From contig CALUFO010000014.1 of NCBI GenBank assembly GCA_944320015.1, positions 1 through 64,000 on the forward strand: 64,000 nt of DNA, written 5' to 3'. A program made the position numbers and the translations under genes. Numbering within the stretch: position 1 is the first letter of the stretch; each line of letters begins with the position of its first letter. The DNA is from an uncultured Barnesiella sp. GTDB taxonomy: Bacteria; Bacteroidota; Bacteroidia; Bacteroidales; Barnesiellaceae. The notes below the pieces were generated by a model. It was given only the letters and a program-made list of their open reading frames with translations, ran no database searches and was not told the origin of the DNA. Shown piece by piece: positions 8,103 through 15,979 of the stretch.

Positions 8103-9362
8103 TTATTGCAGCCCGCGATAACGGCGTTTCTTCTTTTTCTTGCGAAGCAGACGGTTCGCCAGAGCTTCCTCTTGCGGATCTGGTCCGTTGGTGTCAAGCG
8201 ACAGTATTCCGAAAGCCTGCTGTATCGCTTCGCCAATGTCGGTGACAGCATTGGAATGTGTGCCAATACGCAGGTCGTCGTTACGTCCGTCAAGCCTCGG
8301 AATATCAGTATTGGAATTGAAAAGATTCTCGAAAGCGTTTGCCGAGAACTCCCTGCCGAGCCGAGATCCGTTATACACTTCTCTATTGCGGTGGTCTATG
8401 AAAGTGGCGCCGTAGATGCGCCCGTCATCGTTCTCCCGGAACACCACGTCTATGCCGCGCGAGGCCAGCATAAACACGAAGGTGTCACGGTCAACACGGC
8501 AACCGTGCTTGGCAATGGCGACATCTGCCGTAATCTTCGGTTGCCATTTCTTAGCCTTATAGTCACGCGCGTTGTAGCCTATACGTTTCTGTATCCCCTC
8601 ATAGCCGAACCTCTTGCCGAGAAGCGATGACTTGACAGGTGTGCTGACCGGACGACCCGAATCATCGGTAATCGCATAGACGATACCGTTGTAGGGAGTT
8701 CCCTCATGTTCACCTTTCACCTGTTTCGCCTCGATGTTGAAGCATGACAGCAACGCGCTGTATTCTCCGAACGACTGGAAACGGTATGATGAAAACACGC
8801 TCTTGAGAATGTTGCCGATCTGACGCTTCACATCACCGTCACGGTAATCGGCCTTTTTCAGATACGGTTCCAGCAGTTCGCGGCGTTTGTCTGCCACCTG
8901 CTGCAACCCGAATTTCCGTTCCAGTTCGCGGCAGGCGCGCATGGAGCGGTTCCACTCGTATGAGTCGTCGATCTTCTCTCCGCGCTCGTTCACGCAGGTT
9001 GACACTATATGTATGTGGCGGCGCTCTATGTCTTCATGAAGGAACACTATATATGGCTGGGAACCATAGCCTATCTTGCGCATATACTCGTCGGCAAGCA
9101 TTGCCAGCTGCTTTTCCGAGAGATTGTCATCAAGCGACGGATTGAGAGATATATGCAGTATCGGCTTGTCCGTGTTCTTGTTTGCCAACAGGTATTTCCG
9201 GAAGCCGTAGATGGCATTCTGCATATTAATATCGGGACAGTTGGCCGAATCAGTAATCATTCCATTCCCCGATATTATACGCGCGGTCCTGTCATCCACC
9301 TTCTGCCAGTTATAGGCGAGCGCCCCGTAGAGCGAAACGCCCCGGTTGATTTTCGCCACCAT
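8103..9362 (-). CDS. mobB: Relaxase MobB (MOBP-type)
   Basis: A 419-residue relaxase of the PF03432 type. The metal-binding triple-histidine region is visible as FLHEDIERRHIHIVS (His 109, 116 and 118), preceded by PILHISLNPSLDD; candidate catalytic tyrosines lie in the N-terminus (Y12, Y17). It would nick oriT and lead the strand into the recipient cell. The very basic C-terminus (RLLRKKKKKRRYRGLQ) probably binds DNA. It starts one base after the mobA stop, and the mobC start follows 36 bp after its own stop, the classic mobA-mobB-mobC order of CTnDOT-like elements. The frame is complete, in contrast to mobC and traG, so the element might still be mobilised by a helper. Confidence 0.92.
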   Translation of the reverse strand: MVAKINRGVSLYGALAYNWQKVDDRTARIISGNGMITDSANCPDINMQNAIYGFRKYLLANKNTDKPILHISLNPSLDDNLSEKQLAMLADEYMRKIGYGSQPYIVFLHEDIERRHIHIVSTCVNERGEKIDDSYEWNRSMRACRELERKFGLQQVADKRRELLEPYLKKADYRDGDVKRQIGNILKSVFSSYRFQSFGEYSALLSCFNIEAKQVKGEHEGTPYNGIVYAITDDSGRPVSTPVKSSLLGKRFGYEGIQKRIGYNARDYKAKKWQPKITADVAIAKHGCRVDRDTFVFMLASRGIDVVFRENDDGRIYGATFIDHRNREVYNGSRLGREFSANAFENLFNSNTDIPRLDGRNDDLRIGTHSNAVTDIGEAIQQAFGILSLDTNGPDPQEEALANRLLRKKKKKRRYRGLQ

Positions 9363-9363
9363 G

Positions 9364-9810
9364 TCAGTCCGGAAGATGGGTGTTCAGATACTTTTCCTTG
9401 TACTCGTTGATAAGAGCCACTATCTGGCGGCTCACTATCACAAGTTCGACGGTCTCCTTCTCCAATTTGCGGAGCAGCACGAAAGCCCTCTTGTCACCGA
9501 AATTGGTCTTTACGGCTTTAACCACCTGGTTGTAGTTGTTACCTATCGCCTGGAACTGGTGATAGAAATTGGTAAGCCGGATGTAGAAATCCGTTGTCGC
9601 CGGGTCTATCTTTATCACCTTAGAAGCCTCGTCAAGAGCCTTCATCTTGATGTAGCGTGCGCGGTATCTGAGACCCGATTTCTGGAAAAGGATCTCGAAA
9701 CGCCCGTTCTCTTCCGATGTGAACTTGATGCTGTAACGGAAAACAGCCGGGTCTTTTTTAGGTTTCCGGCCTGCCGTTTTCTTTCTTTTGGTTCTTTTTT
9801 CGTCTGCCAT
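9364..9810 (-). CDS. mobA: Mobilization accessory protein MobA
   Basis: The start is ATG 9810 (MADEKRTKRKKTAGRKPKK); the longer frame to 9939 would translate an inverted repeat. The 148-residue product has a basic N-terminal tail and a helical C-terminal half (FYIRLTNFYHQFQAIGNNYNQVVKAVKT...LRKLEKETVELVIVSRQIV), which is the MobC/relaxosome-accessory pattern (N-x-N-Q-x-x-x) found beside MOBP relaxases. It probably binds oriT as a dimer and helps the relaxase melt the nic region. It is separated from mobB by one base, so the two are translated together. The oriT candidate region lies directly upstream. Confidence 0.85.
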   Translation of the reverse strand: MADEKRTKRKKTAGRKPKKDPAVFRYSIKFTSEENGRFEILFQKSGLRYRARYIKMKALDEASKVIKIDPATTDFYIRLTNFYHQFQAIGNNYNQVVKAVKTNFGDKRAFVLLRKLEKETVELVIVSRQIVALINEYKEKYLNTHLPD

Positions 9811-9891
9811 ATTATATGTTTTTGGTTCTTTATAATCCGGCACGGATTTCCGACTTTGGAGGAAATCCCCTCCCGAGCCGTCAGGCGAGTG

Positions 9892-9956
9892 GCAAGTTGT
9901 TTTGGGATGCCCGAATTTATTTCGGGCTGCCCAAAACACAACTTGCTATGTTCGCT
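9892..9956. other. Large hairpin upstream of mobA, oriT candidate
   Basis: GCAAGTTGTTTTGGGATGCC and its partner around GGGCTGCCCAAAACACAAC form a 27-30 bp stem with a TTTAT loop. It lies 82 bp before mobA, in the only long gap between the divergent mob and tra operons, where oriT lies in related elements. It could also be a leader hairpin or terminator. No nic site can be proven by eye. Confidence 0.45.
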
Positions 9957-10053
9957 TGAACATGAATTTTCCTTCGTCAAATTGTTTCCGGGCCTCTTGC
10001 CTGACATTAGCAGGGATTTTCACCGATTGCATCGGTCCGTTTCCTTGTCGGTG

Positions 10054-10062
10054 GCAAAGTTA
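10054..10062 (-). promoter_or_regulatory. -7 box of the mobA-mobB-mobC promoter
   Basis: The minus strand reads TAACTTTGC, a match to TAnnTTTG. It faces the mob operon and stands about 240 bp before mobA, so the hairpin at 9892-9956 would be in the leader RNA. Confidence 0.5.
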
Positions 10063-10097
10063 CAGGCATTTATCCGGCTGTAAAATAGGGCGTTATA

Positions 10098-10122
10098 TGC
10101 AACGTGATGACATACGGTGACA
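10098..10122 (+). promoter_or_regulatory. Shared ICE control motif, copy 2
   Basis: TGCAACGTGATGACATACGG followed by TGACA. It ends 49 bp before the -7 box at 10172 that precedes the tra operon. It also lies only about 35 bp from the opposite mob promoter, so one factor could control both directions. Confidence 0.7.
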
Positions 10123-10149
10123 TGTAATGTCAGGGTATTGACAAGATGG

Positions 10150-10180
10150 TTGAAAGTCGGAAAAATCTCCTTTTATTTGC
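10150..10180 (+). promoter_or_regulatory. Promoter of the traA operon
   Basis: TTG at 10150-10152, 19 bp spacer, then TTTATTTGC at 10172-10180, one mismatch from TAnnTTTGC. The traA start is 250 bp downstream, leaving a long leader that contains the GAGTGA repeat array. Confidence 0.5.
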
Positions 10181-10194
10181 AGTGTGATTGAGAT

Positions 10195-10405
10195 CCGGAA
10201 GTCAGTAGTGACCGATTGAAAGATTGAAATACATCTTGATTGAGTGAGGTCAATCAGGCACGAGTGACAGAGTGACCGCACTCAAAGAATCAGTAAATCA
10301 CGAATGAGTGAATGCCCGAACTCATGTATGAATGACTGACAGAGGTCATGAATGAGCGTACATATTCAGCCATACGGACATGCACTCATGTAGGAATGAA
10401 TTCAG
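10195..10405. repeat. Degenerate GAGTGA/GAATGA repeat array
   Basis: GAGTGA occurs at 10242, 10262, 10270 and 10305, GAATGA-like copies at about 10302, 10330, 10350 and 10394, and complementary CACTCA/ACTCAT copies between them. The array fills the leader between the tra promoter and traA. It resembles an iteron or centromere-like (parS) region for the ParA-like TraA and the DUF3408 proteins encoded next; that role is inferred. Confidence 0.45.
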
Positions 10406-10431
10406 TATCATATAACATAAAAAACGTAGAC

Positions 10432-11205
10432 ATGAAAAAAGAACCATTATTCGTTGCCATCAGCAACCAGAAAGGCGGGGTCGGTAAATCCGCCATCACA
10501 ATCATGCTGGCAGGGTATTTCCATTACCTGAAAGGGCTCAATGTGGCCGTGGTGGACTGTGACTTTCCTCAGTTCAGCCTTATCCGTATGAAAGAGCGCG
10601 ATATGCGCACAGTTGAGAACAGCGAGTATTTCCGCCAGCTTCTGGTGAACCAGTGGAACCGCATCCATAAAAAAGCCTACACCATCGTGGGGGCGCAGGC
10701 GGAAAATGCGAGGGAAGCGACAGACCAGTTAAGGAAAGACGGTGAATACGACCTCATTCTTGTTGATCTGCCCGGCACCGTGAATTCAGCAGGTGTCATC
10801 CGTACCATAATCAACATGGACTATATTATAACCCCGATTATCGCAGACCGCATCGTGATGCACAGCAGCCTCTCATTCTCAACCACCGTGTTGGAATATG
10901 TGCGGGAACATCCGGACATTCCGTTAAAGGACATTCTTTTCTTCTGGAACAAAAAAGATGCCCGCGCGTCCACGGAGGTGTTTGACGCATATAACAGCAT
11001 CATGAAGGATCTCGGACTTACCCTGCTGGATGCGGTCATACCGGACACCAACCGTTATGACAAGGAACTGTCAACACAATCTAAAAACTACTTCCGATGC
11101 ACGCTTTTCCCGCCTCCGGCCAAACTGATGAAAGGCAGCGGACTGTCCGAACTTGCGGAAGAACTGATTATAAAACTTAAATTGGACGGCCATGGAGAGA
11201 AATAG
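10432..11205 (+). CDS. traA: TraA, ParA-family ATPase
   Basis: A 257-residue ParA/MinD-type ATPase with the deviant Walker A KGGVGKS at about residues 15-21, Walker A' VAVVDCDFPQ and Walker B LILVDLPGT. ParA proteins form nucleotide-dependent filaments or gradients on DNA and segregate DNA molecules; in Bacteroides ICEs traA is the first tra gene. The ATG at 10432 (MKKEPLFVAIS) is chosen over the upstream ATG at 10348 because homology begins there. It overlaps the next gene by 14 bp. A direct-repeat array immediately upstream could be its partition site. The gene ends in TAG, showing that TAG is a normal stop in this element. Confidence 0.9.
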   Translation: MKKEPLFVAISNQKGGVGKSAITIMLAGYFHYLKGLNVAVVDCDFPQFSLIRMKERDMRTVENSEYFRQLLVNQWNRIHKKAYTIVGAQAENAREATDQLRKDGEYDLILVDLPGTVNSAGVIRTIINMDYIITPIIADRIVMHSSLSFSTTVLEYVREHPDIPLKDILFFWNKKDARASTEVFDAYNSIMKDLGLTLLDAVIPDTNRYDKELSTQSKNYFRCTLFPPPAKLMKGSGLSELAEELIIKLKLDGHGEK

Positions 11206-11635
11206 AAATAAAGTGGAAGTCAATGAAGACATGATAAAAGATATCATGGCAGGCGATATCCCGGTATTCGGCAAGGGCAAGCAGACTAAATCAGTCGCAG
11301 ACCGGACTACGAGTGATACAGACGAACCCGACACAAAGACAAAGGCAGAACCGGTACCCGGTGAAAAAACATCTTCACGTCCTAAAAAACGTAAGGATGA
11401 GAGTAACGACTACCGCACACTGTATCTATCGCCGGGGAATGTGACACATCGTCAACAGACTTACATCAGCCAGCCGAACTATCAGTTCCTGAAGCGTTTC
11501 CTTCCTATTGTTGCACCGGAGGTAAGCATATCCAGATATGTGGATAACATATTGTCCCTTCATCTTGAACAATACAAGGAGGAGATTGACCGGATTTACA
11601 ATAACGAGATTATCAACCCATTATACGACAAGTGA
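11192..11635 (+). CDS. traB: DUF3408 protein, TraB-like (paralogue 1)
   Basis: A 147-residue protein with an acidic/basic disordered N-terminal half and a conserved C-terminal DUF3408 core (SNDYRTLYLSPG...YISQPNYQFLKRFLPIVAP...SISRYVDNILSLHLEQYKEEI). The core looks like a ribbon-helix-helix DNA-binding fold with a long last helix. It begins inside the end of traA, so the two are coupled, as expected for a ParA with its DNA-binding partner. DUF3408 genes (traB, traC) follow traA in CTnDOT-like elements. The exact role is unproven. Two more copies follow in tandem. Confidence 0.8.
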   Translation: MERNRNKVEVNEDMIKDIMAGDIPVFGKGKQTKSVADRTTSDTDEPDTKTKAEPVPGEKTSSRPKKRKDESNDYRTLYLSPGNVTHRQQTYISQPNYQFLKRFLPIVAPEVSISRYVDNILSLHLEQYKEEIDRIYNNEIINPLYDK

Positions 11636-11636
11636 T

Positions 11637-11921
11637 ATGAAAACAGACCCAAAGGCAACCAGGCCGAAAACAAAGAAGATAAAAAACTCGTCCGACTACC
11701 GTGAAGTATTCCTGACCAACACGCAGGCATCCAACCGTTCCCACGTCTACATCGACAGGGAGATTGTGGACTGCATCAAGCGCTATCTACCTATAATAGC
11801 CCCCGGTGTCAGCGTGTCCGGGTATCTCAGCAACATATTCAAGGATCATATCCAGTGTCACTGGAATAAAATCCATGAACTGTATATCAACGAATCAGTA
11901 AAACCCCTAAAACGAATGTAA
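11637..11921 (+). CDS. DUF3408 protein (paralogue 2)
   Basis: The start is ATG 11637 (MKTDPKATRPKTKKIKNSSDYREVF), overlapping the preceding TGA region closely (gap 1 bp). The 94-residue protein has a short basic N-terminus and the same DUF3408 core as its neighbours: SDYREVFLTNTQASNRSHVYIDREIVDCIKRYLPIIAPGVSVSGYLSNI. It lacks the long variable N-terminal region of paralogue 1. A role as a DNA-binding partner or regulator in the tra operon is inferred from the fold and position. Three tandem copies suggest recent expansion within this operon. Confidence 0.75.
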   Translation: MKTDPKATRPKTKKIKNSSDYREVFLTNTQASNRSHVYIDREIVDCIKRYLPIIAPGVSVSGYLSNIFKDHIQCHWNKIHELYINESVKPLKRM

Positions 11922-11923
11922 GT

Positions 11924-12253
11924 ATGGAAAAGCCAATCAAAAAAGCCGGTGTTAATGAATGGCAGCCATGCGAAATATCCGATAAGGATAGGACTACGAG
12001 AAAAAATCACTATGATGGAGCAAGCTATAGACGCAAGTTCCTGAAGAACAATCCACAGGGACGACGTGTGCAGGTATATATTGACCGTAACCTGCATGAG
12101 CAGATCAAGCGTTTTCTTCCGGCGGTAGCGCCGGATATCAGCTTATCGAGCTATATAACCAATATAGTGGAAGAGCATTTCGAGCGATATATCGACGAGA
12201 TAAACCGAAGATACGAGAAAAGTTTCTCGCCAATCAAACTAAATGCCAAATGA
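11924..12253 (+). CDS. DUF3408 protein (paralogue 3)
   Basis: A 109-residue protein starting MEKPIKKAGVNEWQPC, with the core SYRRKFLKNNPQGRRVQVYIDRNLHEQIKRFLPAVAPDISLSSYITNIVEEHFERYIDEI. This is the third DUF3408-type protein in a row. The spacing is two bases from paralogue 2 and its end overlaps the traD start by 11 bp. The shared ...IKRFLP-x-x-AP-x-x-S-x-S-x-Y-x-x-N-I pattern marks the probable ribbon-helix-helix core. CTnDOT-like operons normally have two such genes (traB, traC) as far as I know, so the third copy is unusual. Confidence 0.75.
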   Translation: MEKPIKKAGVNEWQPCEISDKDRTTRKNHYDGASYRRKFLKNNPQGRRVQVYIDRNLHEQIKRFLPAVAPDISLSSYITNIVEEHFERYIDEINRRYEKSFSPIKLNAK

Positions 12254-12992
12254 TATGATGCCCAAAATCTATCTGACCGTTAACATTATATGTGCGGTCT
12301 ATATCCTATACCGGCTCTGGCTCTTCCTGTTCCGCCGTAAGGCAGAAGGTCTATGGGACCGGGTATACCGTTGGGCGCGCATAATCCGTATAATGATGTG
12401 GCGATGGCACAAAAGACGGATGGCTGCCAATGCTGAACGAGAGAGACGCCGCAATGTCCGTAACCCAAAGAAGAATAAGGAAACTGTGGTTATTGTCCCC
12501 TCTACACATTGTGAGGTGATTGGCAAAACCAAGAGTGTATATATCCCGGATCCCAAGAAAGCAAAAGAACCGGTCAGAAGCGAGCCGCTGCCAGAATCTG
12601 ATTTCATCGGCGAGGACGATGATATTTCAGCCGATGATGTGGACGACATTCTGGAGCCTATGGATGATAAGGATTTGCAGGAACTTATGGAACCGGGCTT
12701 ATCCGAGGCTGACCCAGACTTCTCCCAGGCCATGACATACGACGACATTAACAATATGGTCGCGGTGGCATCGGGTGCCAATAAGGATGAGGACGATACT
12801 ATCCGTGCTGTCGAGACTCTGTATTCAATCCGTCAGTCTGATATCTACGAGTTTATTCTCAGCGAATCTGACAATAAGGACAGGATCGAGAGGCTTATCA
12901 ACGAGCGTTTTGATGAAAATGAAGCTTCACATAGTGCTCCTGAACGACCTGAAGAAAAAACATCTAACTTTGACTGGAGCCAATATGTATGA
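12243..12992 (+). CDS. traD: TraD, DUF4122 membrane-anchored protein
   Basis: About 245-249 residues. One N-terminal membrane helix (IYLTVNIICAVYILYRLWLFLF) is followed by a very basic stretch (RMAANAERERRRNVRNPKKNK) and a long acidic domain (EDDDISADDVDDILEPMDDKD) ending in FDWSQYV. This arrangement fits DUF4122, the TraD family of Bacteroidetes conjugative transposons, whose role in transfer is not defined. Starts at 12243, 12255 and 12258 are all in frame; the later ones avoid the overlap with the preceding gene. It is the last gene of the traA operon here; in intact elements traE follows directly, but here a protease cassette and two minus-strand genes intervene. Confidence 0.75.
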   Translation: MPNDMMPKIYLTVNIICAVYILYRLWLFLFRRKAEGLWDRVYRWARIIRIMMWRWHKRRMAANAERERRRNVRNPKKNKETVVIVPSTHCEVIGKTKSVYIPDPKKAKEPVRSEPLPESDFIGEDDDISADDVDDILEPMDDKDLQELMEPGLSEADPDFSQAMTYDDINNMVAVASGANKDEDDTIRAVETLYSIRQSDIYEFILSESDNKDRIERLINERFDENEASHSAPERPEEKTSNFDWSQYV

Positions 12993-12994
12993 AT

Positions 12995-13032
12995 AAAAAG
13001 CGTGTTGAGATTATATTTCATCACGCTTTTTT
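12995..13032. terminator. Bidirectional terminator between traD and the protease gene
   Basis: AAAAAGCGTG (12995-13004) pairs with CACGCTTTTTT (13022-13032). It ends the traA-D operon on the plus strand and, read on the minus strand, overlaps the last codons of the protease gene. Confidence 0.75.
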
Positions 13033-13758
13033 AGATTTGGGCAATAATTGAAGTATGTAATCTATTGTAATGAATATGTCAGCGATAACCATCCCTATGA
13101 CTTTACCATCCATACATACTGGGCCACCACTAATTCCCCCATATTTACATGGACTAACTCTCTTAAAATCAAGACACCGGACATTATTATGCTTTAAACG
13201 CAAATCACCTTTATGAATTGGTAGCGAGGCTAAATTGTCGGGATTTGTCAAATTGGTTTTAATATAATAAATATAAAGTTGTTGATTATTAATCATTATT
13301 GGTTCAATAATGATTTCTTTATCGTATGTAGGTATCTTGCTACTCTTAACTCCAATAACAATCAAATCAGGATCAATTTCCATCTCTTTTATTACACTCA
13401 TTTCAGAATGTGGAATATCCTCAAAATTTATTATTTCTCCAATATAAATATCCTTACAGTCAAGAGTTGTTTCATTGTAACTATGTGGCTCTGTGTACTC
13501 AATATGAATGGTTTCATATTGTAATTCTTGATTTTTCCAATATAATGTGTGAGGAATAGAAAGATTCCTAAAATTATGACCAGCAGATATGAAAGTCCCT
13601 TTATCGTCAATAATAAAGGCCGTTCCTATATATTCAGTACCATTAAAAATTGCTAATAGATTATTTGAAATAGAACGTTCAGCGTCAGATACCTCAAATT
13701 GAATTACCTGATCAACGTCATCAAATCCTTCATCAATTTCATCAATATGTATCATCAT
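13021..13758 (-). CDS. Trypsin-like serine peptidase (S1/S46-like fold), cargo gene
   Basis: A 245-residue protein without signal peptide. NGTEYIGTAFIIDDKGTFISAGHN carries the histidine of a chymotrypsin-fold peptidase (AGH), HSEMSVIK stands where the catalytic Asp is usual (here Glu or degenerate), and GGISGGPVCMDGKVIGMV holds the nucleophile Ser with its oxyanion loop (SGGPV). Intracellular peptidases of this kind are often part of defence or signalling modules in bacteria, but no effector gene is visible next to this one. The gene is clearly AT-richer than the tra genes around it and is boxed in by two hairpins with AGCGT stems, so it looks like a transferred cassette. Confidence 0.7.
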   Translation of the reverse strand: MMIHIDEIDEGFDDVDQVIQFEVSDAERSISNNLLAIFNGTEYIGTAFIIDDKGTFISAGHNFRNLSIPHTLYWKNQELQYETIHIEYTEPHSYNETTLDCKDIYIGEIINFEDIPHSEMSVIKEMEIDPDLIVIGVKSSKIPTYDKEIIIEPIMINNQQLYIYYIKTNLTNPDNLASLPIHKGDLRLKHNNVRCLDFKRVSPCKYGGISGGPVCMDGKVIGMVIADIFITIDYILQLLPKSKKA

Positions 13759-13793
13759 AAATAGCGTAATCTTTTTACAAAATTACGCTATTT
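13759..13793. other. Hairpin abutting the protease start codon
   Basis: AAATAGCGTAAT (13759-13770) pairs perfectly with ATTACGCTATTT (13782-13793). On the minus strand it ends immediately before the protease ATG, so it may terminate readthrough from the peptidase operon or control translation. Its stem resembles the terminator at the other end of the gene. Confidence 0.6.
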
Positions 13794-13821
13794 ATTTGAG
13801 ATTTTGGACTTCTTGTGGATA

Positions 13822-14700
13822 CTAAAATTCAAAGTCTGCCATATCATCCGTATTATCCGGTCTATGCCTGTTCCTGCGGTTAAGATATCGCCAGTCATTA
13901 TCCAAAATGCTGAACATCCCGTAGGGATAGCGGGATTCATATTTCGGTTTTTCATAGCGATGTTCGCTTACCTGTTTGTGGGTACGGATGATATGGCACA
14001 CAAAACGGTAGCATTTCGTCAGGTCGCTAAGTATCGTGTTCTCGGTATCGGTATGCGGATTATAGTATCCGCATGAGAGGTTTATACAAGACACGGGCAG
14101 TCCCCGTGTCTTGAGCGTATATACATCCGTCAACAATCCTGTACATTTCGCATATCCGTACTTCTCCGGTTCAACCGCTCTAATGAATTCATCGGAACAG
14201 AGCGGTGTCCCGCTTACCTGTGTCACCATATCGCCGTTCCCTCTGCGGTCGCACTGTATCACGAAACGGCAGTCTTTGAAGAAATCCATATCCGCACGAC
14301 CGCTTCCGACACAGCCTGTTTCCTCCCCGACGAAGAAAGCGCATTTCATATTCTTGAAACGTTCAAGCATTTTGAAACATATCCAGATTCCGTTCTTGTC
14401 ATCGGCACCGATGCCTGTCTGACATCGTTTGCGCCTGTCATAGCCTATCACCATTTCATCGGCCACGATATACGCGCCATAGTTGCCGGTCTTGTTACGG
14501 TGCACCTCGTCAATGTGTGCCACCACGCAAGGATAGGTGTCGGCATTGCCTTTGACGGCATAGATATTGCCGGTCTTGTCTTTCCGGCAGGAGACGCCCA
14601 TTTTTTTAAGCTCCGCCATTATATATTTCGCCATACGCTTTTCCTTGCCCGACGGCGAAGCGATATTATACAGTTCTATCAGTCTTTCCATATCTGCCAT
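13822..14700 (-). CDS. M20/M42-type zinc metallopeptidase
   Basis: A 292-residue protein with the metal ligands of the M20/M28 clan: VAHIDEVH (first His and Asp), GADDKNGIW (bridging Asp), EETGCVGSG (catalytic Glu and Glu ligand), FVIQCDRRG (Asp) and YYNPHTDTEN (His). It would cleave small peptides in the cytoplasm, like tripeptide aminopeptidase. It is shorter than standard PepT (about 400 residues) because the lid domain is reduced. It is one base downstream of the Zn-ribbon gene at 14702 and belongs to the operon headed by palindrome E2. Why a conjugative element carries a peptidase is unclear. Confidence 0.8.
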   Translation of the reverse strand: MADMERLIELYNIASPSGKEKRMAKYIMAELKKMGVSCRKDKTGNIYAVKGNADTYPCVVAHIDEVHRNKTGNYGAYIVADEMVIGYDRRKRCQTGIGADDKNGIWICFKMLERFKNMKCAFFVGEETGCVGSGRADMDFFKDCRFVIQCDRRGNGDMVTQVSGTPLCSDEFIRAVEPEKYGYAKCTGLLTDVYTLKTRGLPVSCINLSCGYYNPHTDTENTILSDLTKCYRFVCHIIRTHKQVSEHRYEKPKYESRYPYGMFSILDNDWRYLNRRNRHRPDNTDDMADFEF

Positions 14701-14701
14701 A

Positions 14702-15922
14702 TTAGTTGAACAGTCTTTCGATTTGCAGATAGCGCACCAGCTCCGTTATAGGCTTACCCCGTTTAAAGAGGAACGACGGATACTTCTCACCTTTGTAGTC
14801 AATGAGATGGCCGTTGAATGTCTTCCCAAAAGGAGTCGGCATGTACGTTTCTGCCATACATCTATTACAGAGTTTTTCGTATGGTTTATCATGTATTCCG
14901 TTGCAACGTGGACACACATATCTGTATCTTTCGGCATAACCCGATGTCGAATGGCAATATGCTATAAGATGCGAAGTATGATGGTTTCTCAATTCCAGCA
15001 CACTTTCGTTCAGAGCAAGATGGTTCATTGTATCAAGATACGGCACTCCTTTCTTATGCCATTGGCCTACCGGCACTTCGAGTACGAGATTTGCGGTTTC
15101 CTCGTCATCCTCTTCCAGTTCCGCTATGGGGTTCAAGAGCACCATCTCACATTGATGACAGTAATCGTTGTATTGTTTGCGTAATATTATTCCTGCCTTC
15201 CGTGCTGCTTCTTTCATCATGTCAATGACGAATGTATGGGATGTATATATTCGATCCATGAGTGACACCTCCAAGTCGAGATCGTCATCTCGGATCCATG
15301 TCAGCTTCTCCCATATGATTGCGCGTCCGAGGATATTTGAATTCTTGTCTTTGGCAACCATGATTTTCGCGCCGGCGAAGTTACGGTAGAAGTCGGCTGC
15401 ATTACGAGCCTTGTCCTCGGTACGCATACACGAGTTGTGAAGCGTCGATTCCCCGTTATCGGTGATTATGGTGTAGTTGTCCTCGCAGTACGCCTCATAA
15501 AAGTCCTTCATACCCGAATAGATCTTTATCGTCACGCGGCTGTCAAGCGTGATGGCGCTGATAAAGTATTTTATCTCCTCGGAGTCATATTCGGGAAGGT
15601 TCTTGAACAGCCCGATGAATGTAGATGGGTCGATGTCCGTGCGGTTTTCTTTGAACCACGGCGCGCTCGGATTTCCCTTGTCCGGGAAGTTCTCATGTTC
15701 AAGGTTCTTGGCGCAGGCCGTGAACATGATGCGTATCTTGTGGTACGAATCATGGTTCGCTTTGATACGCTTGGTCGTGAAATAGTTGTATGTGCCTCTG
15801 ATGATTTCCGAGGCATCGCGGTTCTTTCCCAGTTCGGACAGTATATCCTCCGCCACCACGCTTCCGTTGGCCGCCGCATTTTGCAGACGTGACTTCATTT
15901 CGGGACTGATGCTGATTTTCAT
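14702..15922 (-). CDS. ICE hypothetical protein with Zn-ribbon, 406 aa
   Basis: The start is the ATG at 15922 (MKISISPEMKSRLQNAAANGS); the frame open to 16141 only translates palindrome E2. I do not recognise the family with confidence. The N-terminus is helical (EMKSRLQNAA...ILSELGKN), the middle has TLHNSCMRTEDKARNAADFYRNFAGAKIMVAKDKNSNILGRAIIWE, which recalls domains that read a transcript or nucleotide state, and the C-terminal part has a zinc ribbon CPRCNGIHDKPYEKLCNRC. No membrane segment. It heads the E2 operon with the peptidase gene. Large proteins of this kind occur in Bacteroides ICEs next to traE, unassigned. Confidence 0.7.
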   Translation of the reverse strand: MKISISPEMKSRLQNAAANGSVVAEDILSELGKNRDASEIIRGTYNYFTTKRIKANHDSYHKIRIMFTACAKNLEHENFPDKGNPSAPWFKENRTDIDPSTFIGLFKNLPEYDSEEIKYFISAITLDSRVTIKIYSGMKDFYEAYCEDNYTIITDNGESTLHNSCMRTEDKARNAADFYRNFAGAKIMVAKDKNSNILGRAIIWEKLTWIRDDDLDLEVSLMDRIYTSHTFVIDMMKEAARKAGIILRKQYNDYCHQCEMVLLNPIAELEEDDEETANLVLEVPVGQWHKKGVPYLDTMNHLALNESVLELRNHHTSHLIAYCHSTSGYAERYRYVCPRCNGIHDKPYEKLCNRCMAETYMPTPFGKTFNGHLIDYKGEKYPSFLFKRGKPITELVRYLQIERLFN

Positions 15923-15979
15923 ATATTCAGAATTTTTAATTAGACATAGACCGGCTCTCGGAGCCAGTGTTCCGGTTTT

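Noticed and set aside
10195..10405. CRISPR array
   Set aside because: Units are 6-8 bp, degenerate and in both orientations, with no constant repeat or spacer length; no cas genes.
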